From Pseudomonas sp. Irchel s3f7 (GTDB lineage: Bacteria; Pseudomonadota; Gammaproteobacteria; Pseudomonadales; Pseudomonadaceae), in contig NZ_FYDO01000002.1 in the NCBI RefSeq assembly GCF_900187615.1, positions 1-64,000 on the forward strand: 64,000 nucleotides of DNA. Direction: 5' to 3'. Numbering within the stretch: the first letter of the stretch is position 1; each line of letters starts with the position of its first letter. The notes under the pieces are model-generated. The model was not told the DNA's origin. It did no database searches and saw nothing but the letters and a program-made list of their open reading frames with translations. A program made the translations under genes and the position numbers. Below are positions 48,470-57,474 of the stretch, piece by piece.

Positions 48470-48949
48470 ATGCTGAAAAAATTCATCGTTCTGGCCGCAT
48501 TGCTGCTGCCTGCCTGCTTTGCCAATGCCCACGAATACAAGGTCGGCGCACTGGAAGTCGCACATCCCTGGTCGCAAGAGCTGCCGCCCAATGCGCCGAC
48601 CGTCGCTGCGTATTTCATCATCCACAACAGCGGCAACTCCGCTGATCGACTGCTCAGCGTCGATTCGCCGATTTCGGGCGAGGCGCAATTGCACGAGCAC
48701 GTGATGAAAAACGACCTGATGAAGATGCAGCCTGTACCGAGCGTGGACATTCCCGCTGGCGGCAATGTCACCTTCGCCCCCATGGCCTACCACGTCATGC
48801 TGGTAAACCTGAAAGACCGCAGCCTGCTCACTGACGGCAAGCGTTTTCCCATGACCCTGCACTTCGAGAAAGCCGGTGATGTAACCGTCGAAGTGGCCGT
48901 GCAGAAAAAAGCGCCAGACAGCATGCCGCAGCACGTGCACGCCCAGTGA
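48470..48949 (+). CDS. Periplasmic copper chaperone PCuAC
   Basis: This 159-residue protein has a signal peptide (1-20, ending FANA) and a PCuA(C) domain. The copper site pattern is present: an HxM-type element in LHEHVMKNDLMKMQPV, with further methionines, and YHVML about 35 residues later. It binds Cu(I) and is thought to deliver it to copper acceptors such as cytochrome oxidase. It lies 48 bases after the first DUF2946 gene. Confidence 0.9.
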   Translation: MLKKFIVLAALLLPACFANAHEYKVGALEVAHPWSQELPPNAPTVAAYFIIHNSGNSADRLLSVDSPISGEAQLHEHVMKNDLMKMQPVPSVDIPAGGNVTFAPMAYHVMLVNLKDRSLLTDGKRFPMTLHFEKAGDVTVEVAVQKKAPDSMPQHVHAQ

Positions 48950-48969
48950 GCACCTGAGCTGCATTCGCC

Positions 48970-49416
48970 ATGCGCCCGCTTAGCGCCAGGGCATCCAGGT
49001 CACACGGCCGGTCATTGAACCTGACACGCGGCAGCTGGATCAGCCTGTTCGCCATGCTGATGATCTTTATCGGTCCACTGATTTCTCAGTCGATGCCGAT
49101 GGATCAGCGCACCCCGATGTCCATGGAAATGTCGATGGACATGAGCATGGACATGTCGGCAATGGAGCACGCCGGGCACGGCGCGCAACCTGCTGCCGAA
49201 CATTGCCCGCCAGAAGCGGGCCACCATGCGCTGTGGGAAAAGTGCGGCTATTGCAGCCTGCTGTTCAATTGCCCGGCGCTGACCGGTGGCGGTTCATTCG
49301 CCACATTCGACATCCCACCCGTCAACACCTTCACCACCCCTTCCCCACGCCTGGGTCATGCCCGGCAAACCTTCTTCCCCGGCGCCCGCACCCGCGCCCC
49401 GCCTGTCGTCGCGTAA
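48970..49416 (+). CDS. DUF2946 family protein (second copy), Met-rich
   Basis: This 148-residue protein has an N-terminal membrane helix (WISLFAMLMIFIGPLIS), followed by a striking methionine-rich run (about 40-65; repeated MSMDM units) and AGHG. After that come HALWEKCGYCSLLFNCP, a Cys motif shared with the DUF2946 family, and a Pro/Thr-rich tail. Methionine runs of this kind typically bind Cu(I). It is probably co-transcribed with PCuAC, 20 bases upstream. Confidence 0.8.
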   Translation: MRPLSARASRSHGRSLNLTRGSWISLFAMLMIFIGPLISQSMPMDQRTPMSMEMSMDMSMDMSAMEHAGHGAQPAAEHCPPEAGHHALWEKCGYCSLLFNCPALTGGGSFATFDIPPVNTFTTPSPRLGHARQTFFPGARTRAPPVVA

Positions 49417-49514
49417 ACACTCAACTCTGATTTCACACGGTCCGCAAGCTCGCTCCTACAGGGATTGTGCAGGTTGTCGGCCGTGTGGTTTACGACTGTT
49501 CGATGGAAATTGTC

Positions 49515-51632
49515 ATGTCCAGGTTTTCTGCTGTCCCGTGCTTGAGCACTGCTCAAGCCGCCTTCTCCCTGAGCGAATCCAGCATTCGCTTCAGGCACGC
49601 CACCGCGATTCTGTGCGGTGCCTTGCTGGCGCCTTGCGCGCTGGCCGATGAACACGCCGGTCACAGTGAGGAACTGAGCCCGACGGTCATCACCGCCATT
49701 GCTCCAAGTTCACCGCTGACCATCATCACCAACCCCAAAGACCCACGCCAGCCGGTGCCGGCCAGCGACGGTTCTGATTATCTGAAAACCATTCCGGGCT
49801 TCGCTCAAGTACGCAACGGCGGCACCAACGGCGATCCGGTATTGCGTGGCATGTTCGGTTCGCGGCTGAACATCCTCACCAACGGCAGCATGCTGCTGGG
49901 CGCCTGCCCGGGTCGCATGGACGCGCCAACCTCGTACATCTCACCGGAAACCTACGACAAACTGACCGTGATCAAAGGCCCGCAAACCGTGCTCTGGGGC
50001 CCGGGGGCTTCGGCCGGCACGATCCTGTTCGACCGTGAGCCGGAAAGCTTTGGTGAACTCGGCACACGGGTAAACGCCAGTGTGCTGGCCGGCTCCAACG
50101 GACGTTTCGACAAAGTCGTGGACGCCGCTGCCGGCGGGCCATTGGGTTATGTGCGCGTCATAGGCAACACCGCCCAGGCGGACGACTACCAGGACGGCAA
50201 TAACGACACCGTGCCGTCGCGCTATGACAAATGGAACGGCGACGTTGCCGTCGGCTGGACGCCGAACGCCGACACGCTGCTGGAACTGACTGCCGGCAAG
50301 GGCGATGGCGAGGCCCGATACGCCGGACGCGGCATGGACGGTACGCAGTTCTTGCGCGAGAGCCTTGGCCTGCGTTTCGAACAGTCCAACATCGGCGACG
50401 TGCTCGACAAGATCGAAGCGCAGGTCTACTACAACTACGCCGACCACGTGATGGACAACTACACCCTGCGCACGCCGTCCGGCACCGGGATGATGGCCGG
50501 CCCCATGGCGTCCAACGTCGACCGTCGGACCCTCGGCGCACGGGTCAAGGCGACATGGCGCTGGGCCGATGTGCAGTTGATCAGCGGCATCGACGCGCAG
50601 ACCAACGAACATCGCCAACGCAGCGCCATGGGCATCGACACCTACAAGGACGTGCCCTACACCAAGGACGCCGACTTCCATAACTACGGTGTGTTCGGCG
50701 AACTGACCTGGTACGCCGCCGACCGTGATCGCTTGATCAGTGGCGCGCGCCTGGACCGTGCTTCGGCCAAGGATTACCGGCAGACCACCGGCTCGGGAAT
50801 GATGACCCGCCCGAATCCGACCGCCGACGACACCCGCGCCGATACGCTGCCCAGCGGCTTCGTTCGCTACGAGCATGACTTGGCCGACAGCCCGACCACC
50901 TTGTATGCCGGTCTCGGTCACACCCAGCGTTTCCCGGATTACTGGGAGTTGTTTTCGCCAAAATCCGGGCCCGCCGGATCGGTGAACGCGTTCGATTCGA
51001 TCAAGCCTGAAAAAACCACTCAGCTCGACTTCGGCCTGCAATACAAAACCGAAGACCTCGAAGCCTGGGCTTCGGGTTACGTCGGCCAGGTGCGCGATTA
51101 CATTTTGTTCAACTACACCCCGACAATGATGGGCACAACCTCGCAAGCCGAGAACATCGACGCACGGATCATGGGCGGCGAATTGGGCGCGGCCTACAAG
51201 CTGACCGAAAACTGGAAAGCCGACGCGACCCTGGCTTACGCCTGGGGCAAGAACAGCAGCGATGGCAATGCGTTGCCGCAAATGCCGCCGCTGGATGCGC
51301 GTTTCGGTCTGACCTACAGCGAAGACAACTGGAGCGCCGGCGCACTGTGGCGAGTGGTCGCCGCGCAAAACCGTATCGACCAGAACAAGGGCAACGTGGT
51401 CGGCAAGGACTACGACAAGACACCGGGCTTCGGCGTGTTCTCCCTCAACGGCGCCTATCGGATCAACAAGCACTGGAAGGTCAGCAGCGGCGTCGACAAC
51501 CTGTTCGGCAAGGCTTACGCCGAACACCTGAACCTGGCCGGCAACGCCGGGTTCGGCTACCCCGCCAACGACCCGCAAGCCATCAAGGAACCGGGGCGAA
51601 CGCTCTGGACCAAGGTGGACATGAGCTTCTGA
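49515..51632 (+). CDS. oprC: TonB-dependent copper receptor OprC
   Basis: This 705-residue outer-membrane receptor has an extended signal sequence, a plug domain (GSDYLKTIPGFAQVRNGGTNGDPVLRG) and a 22-strand barrel ending in WTKVDMSF, with a terminal Phe. The copper-binding residues of P. aeruginosa OprC appear conserved: C131 and M135 (ACPGRM) and H311 and M313 (HVM). Methionine-rich loops (MMAGPM, MMTRP, TMMG) add potential sites. The ATG at 49515 follows GGAAAT; an ATG at 49503 would add four residues. Confidence 0.93.
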   Translation: MSRFSAVPCLSTAQAAFSLSESSIRFRHATAILCGALLAPCALADEHAGHSEELSPTVITAIAPSSPLTIITNPKDPRQPVPASDGSDYLKTIPGFAQVRNGGTNGDPVLRGMFGSRLNILTNGSMLLGACPGRMDAPTSYISPETYDKLTVIKGPQTVLWGPGASAGTILFDREPESFGELGTRVNASVLAGSNGRFDKVVDAAAGGPLGYVRVIGNTAQADDYQDGNNDTVPSRYDKWNGDVAVGWTPNADTLLELTAGKGDGEARYAGRGMDGTQFLRESLGLRFEQSNIGDVLDKIEAQVYYNYADHVMDNYTLRTPSGTGMMAGPMASNVDRRTLGARVKATWRWADVQLISGIDAQTNEHRQRSAMGIDTYKDVPYTKDADFHNYGVFGELTWYAADRDRLISGARLDRASAKDYRQTTGSGMMTRPNPTADDTRADTLPSGFVRYEHDLADSPTTLYAGLGHTQRFPDYWELFSPKSGPAGSVNAFDSIKPEKTTQLDFGLQYKTEDLEAWASGYVGQVRDYILFNYTPTMMGTTSQAENIDARIMGGELGAAYKLTENWKADATLAYAWGKNSSDGNALPQMPPLDARFGLTYSEDNWSAGALWRVVAAQNRIDQNKGNVVGKDYDKTPGFGVFSLNGAYRINKHWKVSSGVDNLFGKAYAEHLNLAGNAGFGYPANDPQAIKEPGRTLWTKVDMSF

Positions 51633-51658
51633 CAACAGCGCAGGCAAGCCGCTCTTTT

Positions 51659-51700
51659 GTAGGAGCGAGCTTGCTCGCGATCGGTTGCGCAGCAACCGCA
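51659..51700. repeat. Single REP unit
   Basis: GTAGGAGCGAGCTTGCTCGC is followed by the smaller hairpin GGTTGCGCAGCAACC, between oprC and the PepSY gene. A half unit (AAGCTCGCTCCTACAGGG) also lies at about 49447-49464, upstream of oprC. Confidence 0.75.
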
Positions 51701-51741
51701 AAACAAACAACTAAAAGATCCAGCCACGCGGAGCACACGCG

Positions 51742-53121
51742 ATGAAACAGCCCAAAGTGAATTTCTACAACCTGGCCTGGCGTTGGCATTTCTATGCCGG
51801 ATTATTCGTTGCGCCCTTCATGGTGATGCTGGCCCTGACCGGCACGATCTACCTGTTCAAACCGCAACTCGATTCGTTGATGTACAGCAGCCTGCTCAAC
51901 GTCCCGGCCGGCCATCACACGGTCTCGGCCGACGACTTGCTCAAGCGCGTGAAAGACGCCTATCCACAGGCGACCATCAAGCAATACCTGCCACCGGTCA
52001 GCGCCGAGCGCAGCGCGCAGTTTGTGGTGCTCAATGGCGGCAACGAGCTGAATGTGTTCGTCGATCCGTACCACGGCGACATCCTCGGTGAACAGGATGC
52101 CAAGCAGAACCTGCAAGCCATCGCCCGGGCGATACACGGTGAGCTGATGATCGGCACCGTCGGCGACCGTCTGATCGAACTGGCCGCTGGCTGGGGCGTG
52201 GTGCTGGTGGTTTCCGGGGTGTTTCTGTGGTGGCCACGCGGTCAGGCGGCGGGCATTCTGTGGCCACGCTTGAACAGTCGAGGCCGCGTTTTGTGGCGCG
52301 ATCTGCACGCAGTCACCGGGTTCTGGGGCGCGTCCTTGCTGCTGGTGATGCTGCTCAGCGGCATGACCTGGACCGGGTTCTGGGGAAAGCAATACGCGGC
52401 GGTGTGGAACGTGTTCCCCGCAGCGATGTGGGATGACGTGCCGAAGTCCGACGTCGAAGCGCGCAGCCTCAACAGCGCCACCCGCCAGACCGTGCCGTGG
52501 GCCATGGAAAACACGCCGATGCCAATGTCCGGTGACCATGCCGAACACATGGCCCACGGTGGTGCACAGGCCAGTCCGGCCGCGCCGACCATCAGTTTGC
52601 AAGATGTGCAGAACATCGCCGTGCAGCGCAAGGTCGAACCCGGTTACAGCATCACCTTCCCGACCACCGCCACGGGTGTCTTCACCATCGCCGTGTTCGC
52701 CGACGACCCTCGCAACGACGCCACGCTGCACGTCGACCAGTACACCGGCGACGTCCTCGCCGATGTGCGTTTCGAGCAATACGGCACTGTCGCCCGCGCC
52801 ACGGAAATCGGCGTGATGCTGCACGAAGGCAAGATGTTCGGGGTGGTCAACCAGATCATCGTGCTGATCATCTGCCTGATGATCCTGCTCAGCGCCGTCA
52901 GCGGCGTGGTGATCTGGTGGAAGCGTCGCCCGCAAGGCAAATTGGGCGTACCGCCGCTGCGCCACGACCTGCCGAAATGGAAAACCGCGATGGTCATCAT
53001 GTTCGCGTTGGCGGTGGCCTTCCCGTTGGTGGGTGCTTCGCTGGTGGTCGTCTGGGTGCTTGATCGTGTGCTGCTGTCACGCTTCACCCGGCAGTCAGAG
53101 AGTGCCTCATCATCCTCATAA
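51742..53121 (+). CDS. PepSY-associated transmembrane protein
   Basis: This 459-residue inner-membrane protein has four hydrophobic helices (about 20-40, 145-165, 190-210 and 370-392) and two PepSY-like periplasmic regions. It begins with the family signature YNLAWRWHFYAGLFVAPFMVML. A His/Met-rich stretch (MPMSGDHAEHMAHGG) lies in the second periplasmic part. Relatives sit beside TonB receptors and are thought to reduce or move metals across the inner membrane. The position after oprC suggests copper as substrate. Confidence 0.88.
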   Translation: MKQPKVNFYNLAWRWHFYAGLFVAPFMVMLALTGTIYLFKPQLDSLMYSSLLNVPAGHHTVSADDLLKRVKDAYPQATIKQYLPPVSAERSAQFVVLNGGNELNVFVDPYHGDILGEQDAKQNLQAIARAIHGELMIGTVGDRLIELAAGWGVVLVVSGVFLWWPRGQAAGILWPRLNSRGRVLWRDLHAVTGFWGASLLLVMLLSGMTWTGFWGKQYAAVWNVFPAAMWDDVPKSDVEARSLNSATRQTVPWAMENTPMPMSGDHAEHMAHGGAQASPAAPTISLQDVQNIAVQRKVEPGYSITFPTTATGVFTIAVFADDPRNDATLHVDQYTGDVLADVRFEQYGTVARATEIGVMLHEGKMFGVVNQIIVLIICLMILLSAVSGVVIWWKRRPQGKLGVPPLRHDLPKWKTAMVIMFALAVAFPLVGASLVVVWVLDRVLLSRFTRQSESASSSS

Positions 53122-53163
53122 GTCTGGTGCGCTGCCTGTAGGCACCCGACCGCCACATTCCCT

Positions 53164-53251
53164 GTAGGAGCTGTCGAGCGAAGCGAGGCTGCGATCTTTT
53201 TGCAGATCAAGGTCAAAAGATCACAGCCTCGCTTCGCTCGACAGCTCCTAC
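53164..53251. repeat. Long perfect-arm inverted repeat (GAGCTGTCGAGCGAAGCGAG class)
   Basis: GTAGGAGCTGTCGAGCGAAG and the following AGGCTG-GATCTTTT recur as a near-perfect complement, giving two arms of about 37 bases. It lies between the PepSY gene and the urtA control region, and could also act as a terminator. Confidence 0.85.
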
Positions 53252-53269
53252 CCATTGCGAACTTGTCCG

Positions 53270-53286
53270 TGCGCCAATCTGGCGCA
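53270..53286 (+). promoter_or_regulatory. NtrC-like palindrome upstream of urtA
   Basis: TGCGCCAATCTGGCGCA is a perfect 7-3-7 palindrome of the NtrC form TGCACCA-N3-TGGTGCA, with one base changed per arm. It lies about 100 bases upstream of the sigma-54 element, the usual enhancer distance. A possible second half-site (TGGTGCG) is at 53322-53328. Confidence 0.6.
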
Positions 53287-53381
53287 GCACAACGCACCAA
53301 TGCGCCAGACCCGATCCTTCATGGTGCGATGCAAAATCGCGCAACCCCTCTAGCACGACATTTTCATGCCTTTCTCCGACC

Positions 53382-53397
53382 GGGCACAACCCTTGCT
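53382..53397 (+). promoter_or_regulatory. Sigma-54 promoter of urtA
   Basis: GGGCACAACCCTTGCT fits the -24/-12 consensus TGGCACGN4TTGCW with exact GG-N10-GC spacing. Transcription would start near 53408, about 50 bases before the urtA ATG. Confidence 0.72.
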
Positions 53398-53460
53398 ATA
53401 GACCCTTCAGTAGTCCGCATCTGCCACCCAGAAAATTCATAAGTTCATGGAGATCGCACA

Positions 53461-54726
53461 ATGAAGCGTCGCAGCTTGATCAAGGCTTTCACACTCACGG
53501 CATCCATTGCCGCGATGGGTATGACCTGGACCGTCCAGGCCGCAGAGACCATCAAGGTCGGCATTCTGCACTCCCTGTCCGGGACCATGGCGATCTCCGA
53601 GACATCGCTCAAGGACATGGCGCTGATGACCATCGACGAGATCAACGCCAAGGGCGGCGTGAACGGCAAGATGCTGGAACCGGTGGTGGTGGACCCTGCA
53701 TCGAACTGGCCACTGTTCGCCGAGAAGGGTCGTCAGCTGCTGACCCAGGACAAGGTCGCCGTGGTGTTCGGCTGCTGGACCTCCGTGTCGCGCAAATCGG
53801 TATTGCCGGTGTTCGAAGAGCTCAATGGCCTGCTGTTCTACCCGGTGCAATACGAAGGCGAAGAGATGTCGCCAAACGTGTTCTACACCGGTGCCGCGCC
53901 GAACCAGCAAGCGATTCCCGCCGTTGAATACCTGATGAGCGAAGAAGGCGGCAGCGCCAAGCGCTACTTCCTGCTCGGCACCGACTACGTCTACCCGCGC
54001 ACCACCAATAAGATTTTGCGTTCGTTCCTGCATTCCAAAGGCGTGGCCGACAAGGACATCGAAGAGGTCTACACCCCGTTCGGCCACAGCGACTATCAAA
54101 CCATCGTCGCCAACATCAAGAAATTCTCGGCCGGCGGCAAGACGGCGGTCATCTCCACCGTCAACGGCGACTCCAACGTGCCGTTCTACAAAGAGCTGGC
54201 CAACCAGGGCCTGAAAGCCACCGACGTTCCGGTCGTGGCGTTCTCGGTCGGTGAAGAAGAACTGCGCGGCATCGACACCAAACCGTTGGTGGGCAACCTC
54301 GCAGCGTGGAACTACTTCGAGTCGGTGGAGAACCCGGCGAACAAGAAATTCGTCGCCGACTGGAAAGCCTACGCCAAGAAACACAATCTGCCGGGCGCTG
54401 ACAAAGCGGTGACCAACGACCCGATGGAGGCCACTTATGTCGGCATCCATATGTGGGCGCAGGCTGCTGAAAAAGCCAAGTCCACCGACGTCGACAAAGT
54501 CCGCGAAGCCCTCGCCGGCCAGACCTTTGCCGCACCGTCCGGCTACACCCTGACCATGGACAAGACCAACCACCACCTGCACAAGCCGGTGATGATCGGC
54601 GAGATCCAGGCCGACGGTCAGTTCAACGTGGTGTGGCAGACCGATGGGCCAATCCGCGCCCAGCCGTGGAGCCCGTTCATTCAGGGCAACGACAAGAAGC
54701 CGGACTATGCGATGAAGAGCAACTAA
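53461..54726 (+). CDS. urtA: Urea ABC transporter substrate-binding protein UrtA
   Basis: This 421-residue periplasmic binding protein of the branched-chain amino acid/amide class has a twin-basic signal peptide (MKRRSLIKAF...VQA). The mature part begins AETIKVGILHSLSGTMAISE. VVFGCWTSVSRKSVLPVFEE and FYPVQYEGEEMSPNVFYTGA are typical of the urea/amide group. It captures urea for UrtBCDE. It is preceded by a sigma-54 element. A hairpin and a REP doublet follow, which would favour a high UrtA to permease ratio. Confidence 0.94.
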   Translation: MKRRSLIKAFTLTASIAAMGMTWTVQAAETIKVGILHSLSGTMAISETSLKDMALMTIDEINAKGGVNGKMLEPVVVDPASNWPLFAEKGRQLLTQDKVAVVFGCWTSVSRKSVLPVFEELNGLLFYPVQYEGEEMSPNVFYTGAAPNQQAIPAVEYLMSEEGGSAKRYFLLGTDYVYPRTTNKILRSFLHSKGVADKDIEEVYTPFGHSDYQTIVANIKKFSAGGKTAVISTVNGDSNVPFYKELANQGLKATDVPVVAFSVGEEELRGIDTKPLVGNLAAWNYFESVENPANKKFVADWKAYAKKHNLPGADKAVTNDPMEATYVGIHMWAQAAEKAKSTDVDKVREALAGQTFAAPSGYTLTMDKTNHHLHKPVMIGEIQADGQFNVVWQTDGPIRAQPWSPFIQGNDKKPDYAMKSN

Positions 54727-54742
54727 AGCCACTGGATGCCGG

Positions 54743-54763
54743 GCCCGAGCTTTGAGCTCGGGT
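54743..54763 (+). terminator. Hairpin after urtA
   Basis: GCCCGAGCT-TTG-AGCTCGGGT is a nine-base stem, 17 bases past the urtA stop. There is no T-tract, so it more likely stabilises the urtA 3' end or attenuates than terminates fully. Confidence 0.5.
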
Positions 54764-54775
54764 CTGACACAACAC

Positions 54776-54865
54776 CTGTAGGAGCGGGCTTGCCAGCGAT
54801 GCAGACGACTCGGTCGTATTTGATGCTCCGAGGTGATGCCATCGCTGGCAAGCCAGCTCCTACAG
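54776..54865. repeat. REP doublet between urtA and urtB
   Basis: CTGTAGGAGCGGGCTTGCCA and its near-complement TGGCAAGCCAGCTCCTACAG flank about 50 bases inside the urt operon. Confidence 0.88.
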
Positions 54866-54892
54866 GGTCCGTGCATGACCAGGACGTTCGAC

Positions 54893-56395
54893 ATGCCCAC
54901 CGCCCTTTATCGCTTGATCCTCGCCATTGCGCTCTTGTTGCCAATGGCCACTCACGCCGGCGACGCCGAAGACTTCATCGCCGCCAATCCCGTACAGCAA
55001 GCCAAGCTGCTGGAAGCCTGGGCCGCGCAGCCAGATCCAGCCCGCATCGAACTGATCAACGCCCTGCAACAAGGCGAATTGACCGTCGACGGCCAGCCAA
55101 AAACCTTGCGCCTGAACAACCGCCTGCGCGGTCTGATCGACACCGCCCTGGCCAGTCACCAGTTGCTCGCCGCCGACGCCAAAATCCGCCTGGGCGCCGC
55201 GCAACAATTGCAGAAAAGCGCCAAACCGACGCAACTGAAATTCCTCGACCGGCAACTGGCGGGCGAACAGGACGAAGGCGTTCACAGCGCCCTGAGCCTT
55301 GCCCTGGCCAATCTGCAATTGGTCGACAGCGATCCCGCCGTGCGCCTCGCCGCTGTGCGTTTGCTCGGTGAAACCGGTGATCCACTGGCCCGCACTCGTC
55401 TTGAAAACCTGCTGGAACCCGGCGTCGAAACCGACGCCACCGTGCATACCGCCGCCGAAACCAGCCTCGCTCAAGTCAAACGCAAACTGCTGATCGGCGA
55501 ACTCTTGGGTCAGGCCTTCAGTGGTATGTCGCTGGGCTCGATTTTGCTGCTCGCCGCATTGGGACTGGCGATCACCTTCGGCCTGCTCGGCGTGATCAAC
55601 ATGGCCCACGGCGAGATGCTGATGCTCGGCGCCTACTCGACCTATGTCGTGCAGTTGATGTTCCAGCGCTATGCACCGCAGGCCATCGAGTTCTATCCAT
55701 TGATTGCGTTGCCGGTGGCGTTTTTCGTCACCGCCGCCATCGGCATGGCGCTGGAACGCACGGTGATTCGCCACCTCTACGGCCGTCCGCTGGAAACCCT
55801 GCTTGCCACCTGGGGCATCAGCCTGATGCTGATTCAGCTGGTGCGGCTGGTGTTCGGCGCGCAGAACGTCGAAGTGGCCAACCCGGCATGGTTGTCGGGC
55901 GGGATTCAGGTGCTGCCGAACCTGGTGCTGCCGTACAACCGCATCGTCATCATCGCCTTCGCCTTGTCCGTGGTGGTGCTGACCTGGCTGCTGCTGAACA
56001 GGACGCGCCTGGGCCTGAACGTGCGTGCCGTCACCCAGAATCGCAACATGGCCGCCTGCTGCGGCGTGCCCACCGGGCGCGTGGACATGCTCGCCTTCGG
56101 CCTCGGCTCGGGCATCGCCGGCCTCGGCGGTGTGGCGCTGAGCCAGATCGGCAACGTCGGCCCGGACCTCGGCCAGAGCTACATCATCGACTCGTTCCTG
56201 GTGGTGGTGCTCGGCGGTGTCGGGCAGTTGGCCGGTAGCGTGTTCGCCGCGTTCGGTCTCGGGATTGCCAACAAGATTCTCGAACCGCAGATCGGTGCCG
56301 TGCTCGGCAAGATCCTCATCCTCGCGCTGATCATTCTGTTCATCCAGAAACGTCCGCAAGGCCTCTTCGCATTGAAAGGACGGGTGATCGACTGA
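54893..56395 (+). CDS. urtB: Urea ABC transporter permease UrtB
   Basis: This 500-residue protein has a signal peptide (1-about 21), a helical-repeat periplasmic extension of about 180 residues (with repeated LAAVRLLGE-like units), and then the LivH-type permease from about 204 (GMSLGSILLLAALGLAITFGLL, INMAHGEMLMLGAYSTY). The long extension is usual for proteobacterial UrtB. I start at 54893, where AGGA lies eight bases upstream; an ATG at 54875 would add six residues. The stop overlaps urtC (TGATG). Confidence 0.93.
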   Translation: MPTALYRLILAIALLLPMATHAGDAEDFIAANPVQQAKLLEAWAAQPDPARIELINALQQGELTVDGQPKTLRLNNRLRGLIDTALASHQLLAADAKIRLGAAQQLQKSAKPTQLKFLDRQLAGEQDEGVHSALSLALANLQLVDSDPAVRLAAVRLLGETGDPLARTRLENLLEPGVETDATVHTAAETSLAQVKRKLLIGELLGQAFSGMSLGSILLLAALGLAITFGLLGVINMAHGEMLMLGAYSTYVVQLMFQRYAPQAIEFYPLIALPVAFFVTAAIGMALERTVIRHLYGRPLETLLATWGISLMLIQLVRLVFGAQNVEVANPAWLSGGIQVLPNLVLPYNRIVIIAFALSVVVLTWLLLNRTRLGLNVRAVTQNRNMAACCGVPTGRVDMLAFGLGSGIAGLGGVALSQIGNVGPDLGQSYIIDSFLVVVLGGVGQLAGSVFAAFGLGIANKILEPQIGAVLGKILILALIILFIQKRPQGLFALKGRVID

Positions 56396-57474
56396 TGAAC
56401 CAGCCCCTGCTCGTTACCGCGACACAAAAAGCCGGCCCCAAAGTCTCGATTGCCGTCGGTGTGGTGATCCTCGTTCTGCTGTTGGCATTGCCGCTGCTGT
56501 CGTTGCTGTCACCCGACAACCCGCTGCACGTCTCGGCTTACACCCTGACCCTGGTGGGCAAAATCCTTTGCTACGCCATCGTCGCCCTGGCACTGGATCT
56601 GGTCTGGGGTTACGCCGGATTGCTGTCCCTCGGTCACGGTCTGTTCTTCGCCCTCGGCGGTTATGCGATGGGCATGTACCTGATGCGCCAGGCCTCGGGC
56701 GACGGCTTGCCGGCGTTCATGACGTTCCTGTCGTGGACCGAATTGCCGTGGTTCTGGACCGGCACCAGCAGTTTTCTCTGGACCCTGTGTCTGGTGGTAT
56801 TGGCGCCGGGATTGCTGGCGCTGGTGTTCGGTTTCTTCGCCTTCCGTTCGCGAATCAAGGGCGTGTACTTCTCGATCATGACCCAGGCCCTGACCTTCGC
56901 CGGCATGCTGTTGTTTTTCCGCAACGAGACCGGTTTCGGCGGCAACAACGGCTTCACCAATTTCCGCACGATTCTCGGCTTCGGCATCACTGAACCGGGC
57001 ACTCGTGCCGTGCTGTTTTTTTGCACGGTACTGCTGTTGGTGGCGAGCCTGTACATCGGTTGGCGTCTGGCGCAAAGCAAGTTCGGCCGGGTCCTGACCG
57101 CGCTGCGCGATGCGGAAAACCGCCTGATGTTCTGCGGCTATGACCCGCGCGGTTTCAAGCTGTTTGTCTGGGTGTTGAGCGCGGTGTTGTGCGGTCTGGC
57201 GGGGGCGTTGTACGTGCCTCAGGTCGGCATCATCAACCCGAGCGAAATGTCGCCGACCAACTCGATTGAAGCGGCGGTGTGGGTCGCACTCGGCGGACGC
57301 GGCACCTTGATCGGCCCTTTGCTCGGCGCCGGTGTGGTCAACGGCATGAAGAGCTGGTTCACCGTGGCATTTCCCGAGTACTGGCTGTTCTTTCTCGGTG
57401 CGCTGTTCATCGTCGTGACCCTGTACCTGCCCAAAGGCGTGATCGGTTTGCTGAAGAAAAGAGGTGAACAATGA
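56395..57474 (+). CDS. urtC: Urea ABC transporter permease UrtC
   Basis: This 359-residue LivM-type inner-membrane permease pairs with UrtB. About nine hydrophobic helices are visible. Family segments: DLVWGYAGLLSLGHGLFFALGGYAMGMY, RETGFGGNNGFTNF-like (NETGFGGNNGFTNF) and the coupling region RVLTALRDAENRLMFCGYD. It overlaps urtB by one base and urtD by four. Confidence 0.94.
   Translation: MNQPLLVTATQKAGPKVSIAVGVVILVLLLALPLLSLLSPDNPLHVSAYTLTLVGKILCYAIVALALDLVWGYAGLLSLGHGLFFALGGYAMGMYLMRQASGDGLPAFMTFLSWTELPWFWTGTSSFLWTLCLVVLAPGLLALVFGFFAFRSRIKGVYFSIMTQALTFAGMLLFFRNETGFGGNNGFTNFRTILGFGITEPGTRAVLFFCTVLLLVASLYIGWRLAQSKFGRVLTALRDAENRLMFCGYDPRGFKLFVWVLSAVLCGLAGALYVPQVGIINPSEMSPTNSIEAAVWVALGGRGTLIGPLLGAGVVNGMKSWFTVAFPEYWLFFLGALFIVVTLYLPKGVIGLLKKRGEQ

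Noticed and set aside
49417..49514. Riboswitch or Fur box in front of oprC
   Set aside because: Only a half REP unit is visible; no B12 box and no 19-base Fur palindrome.
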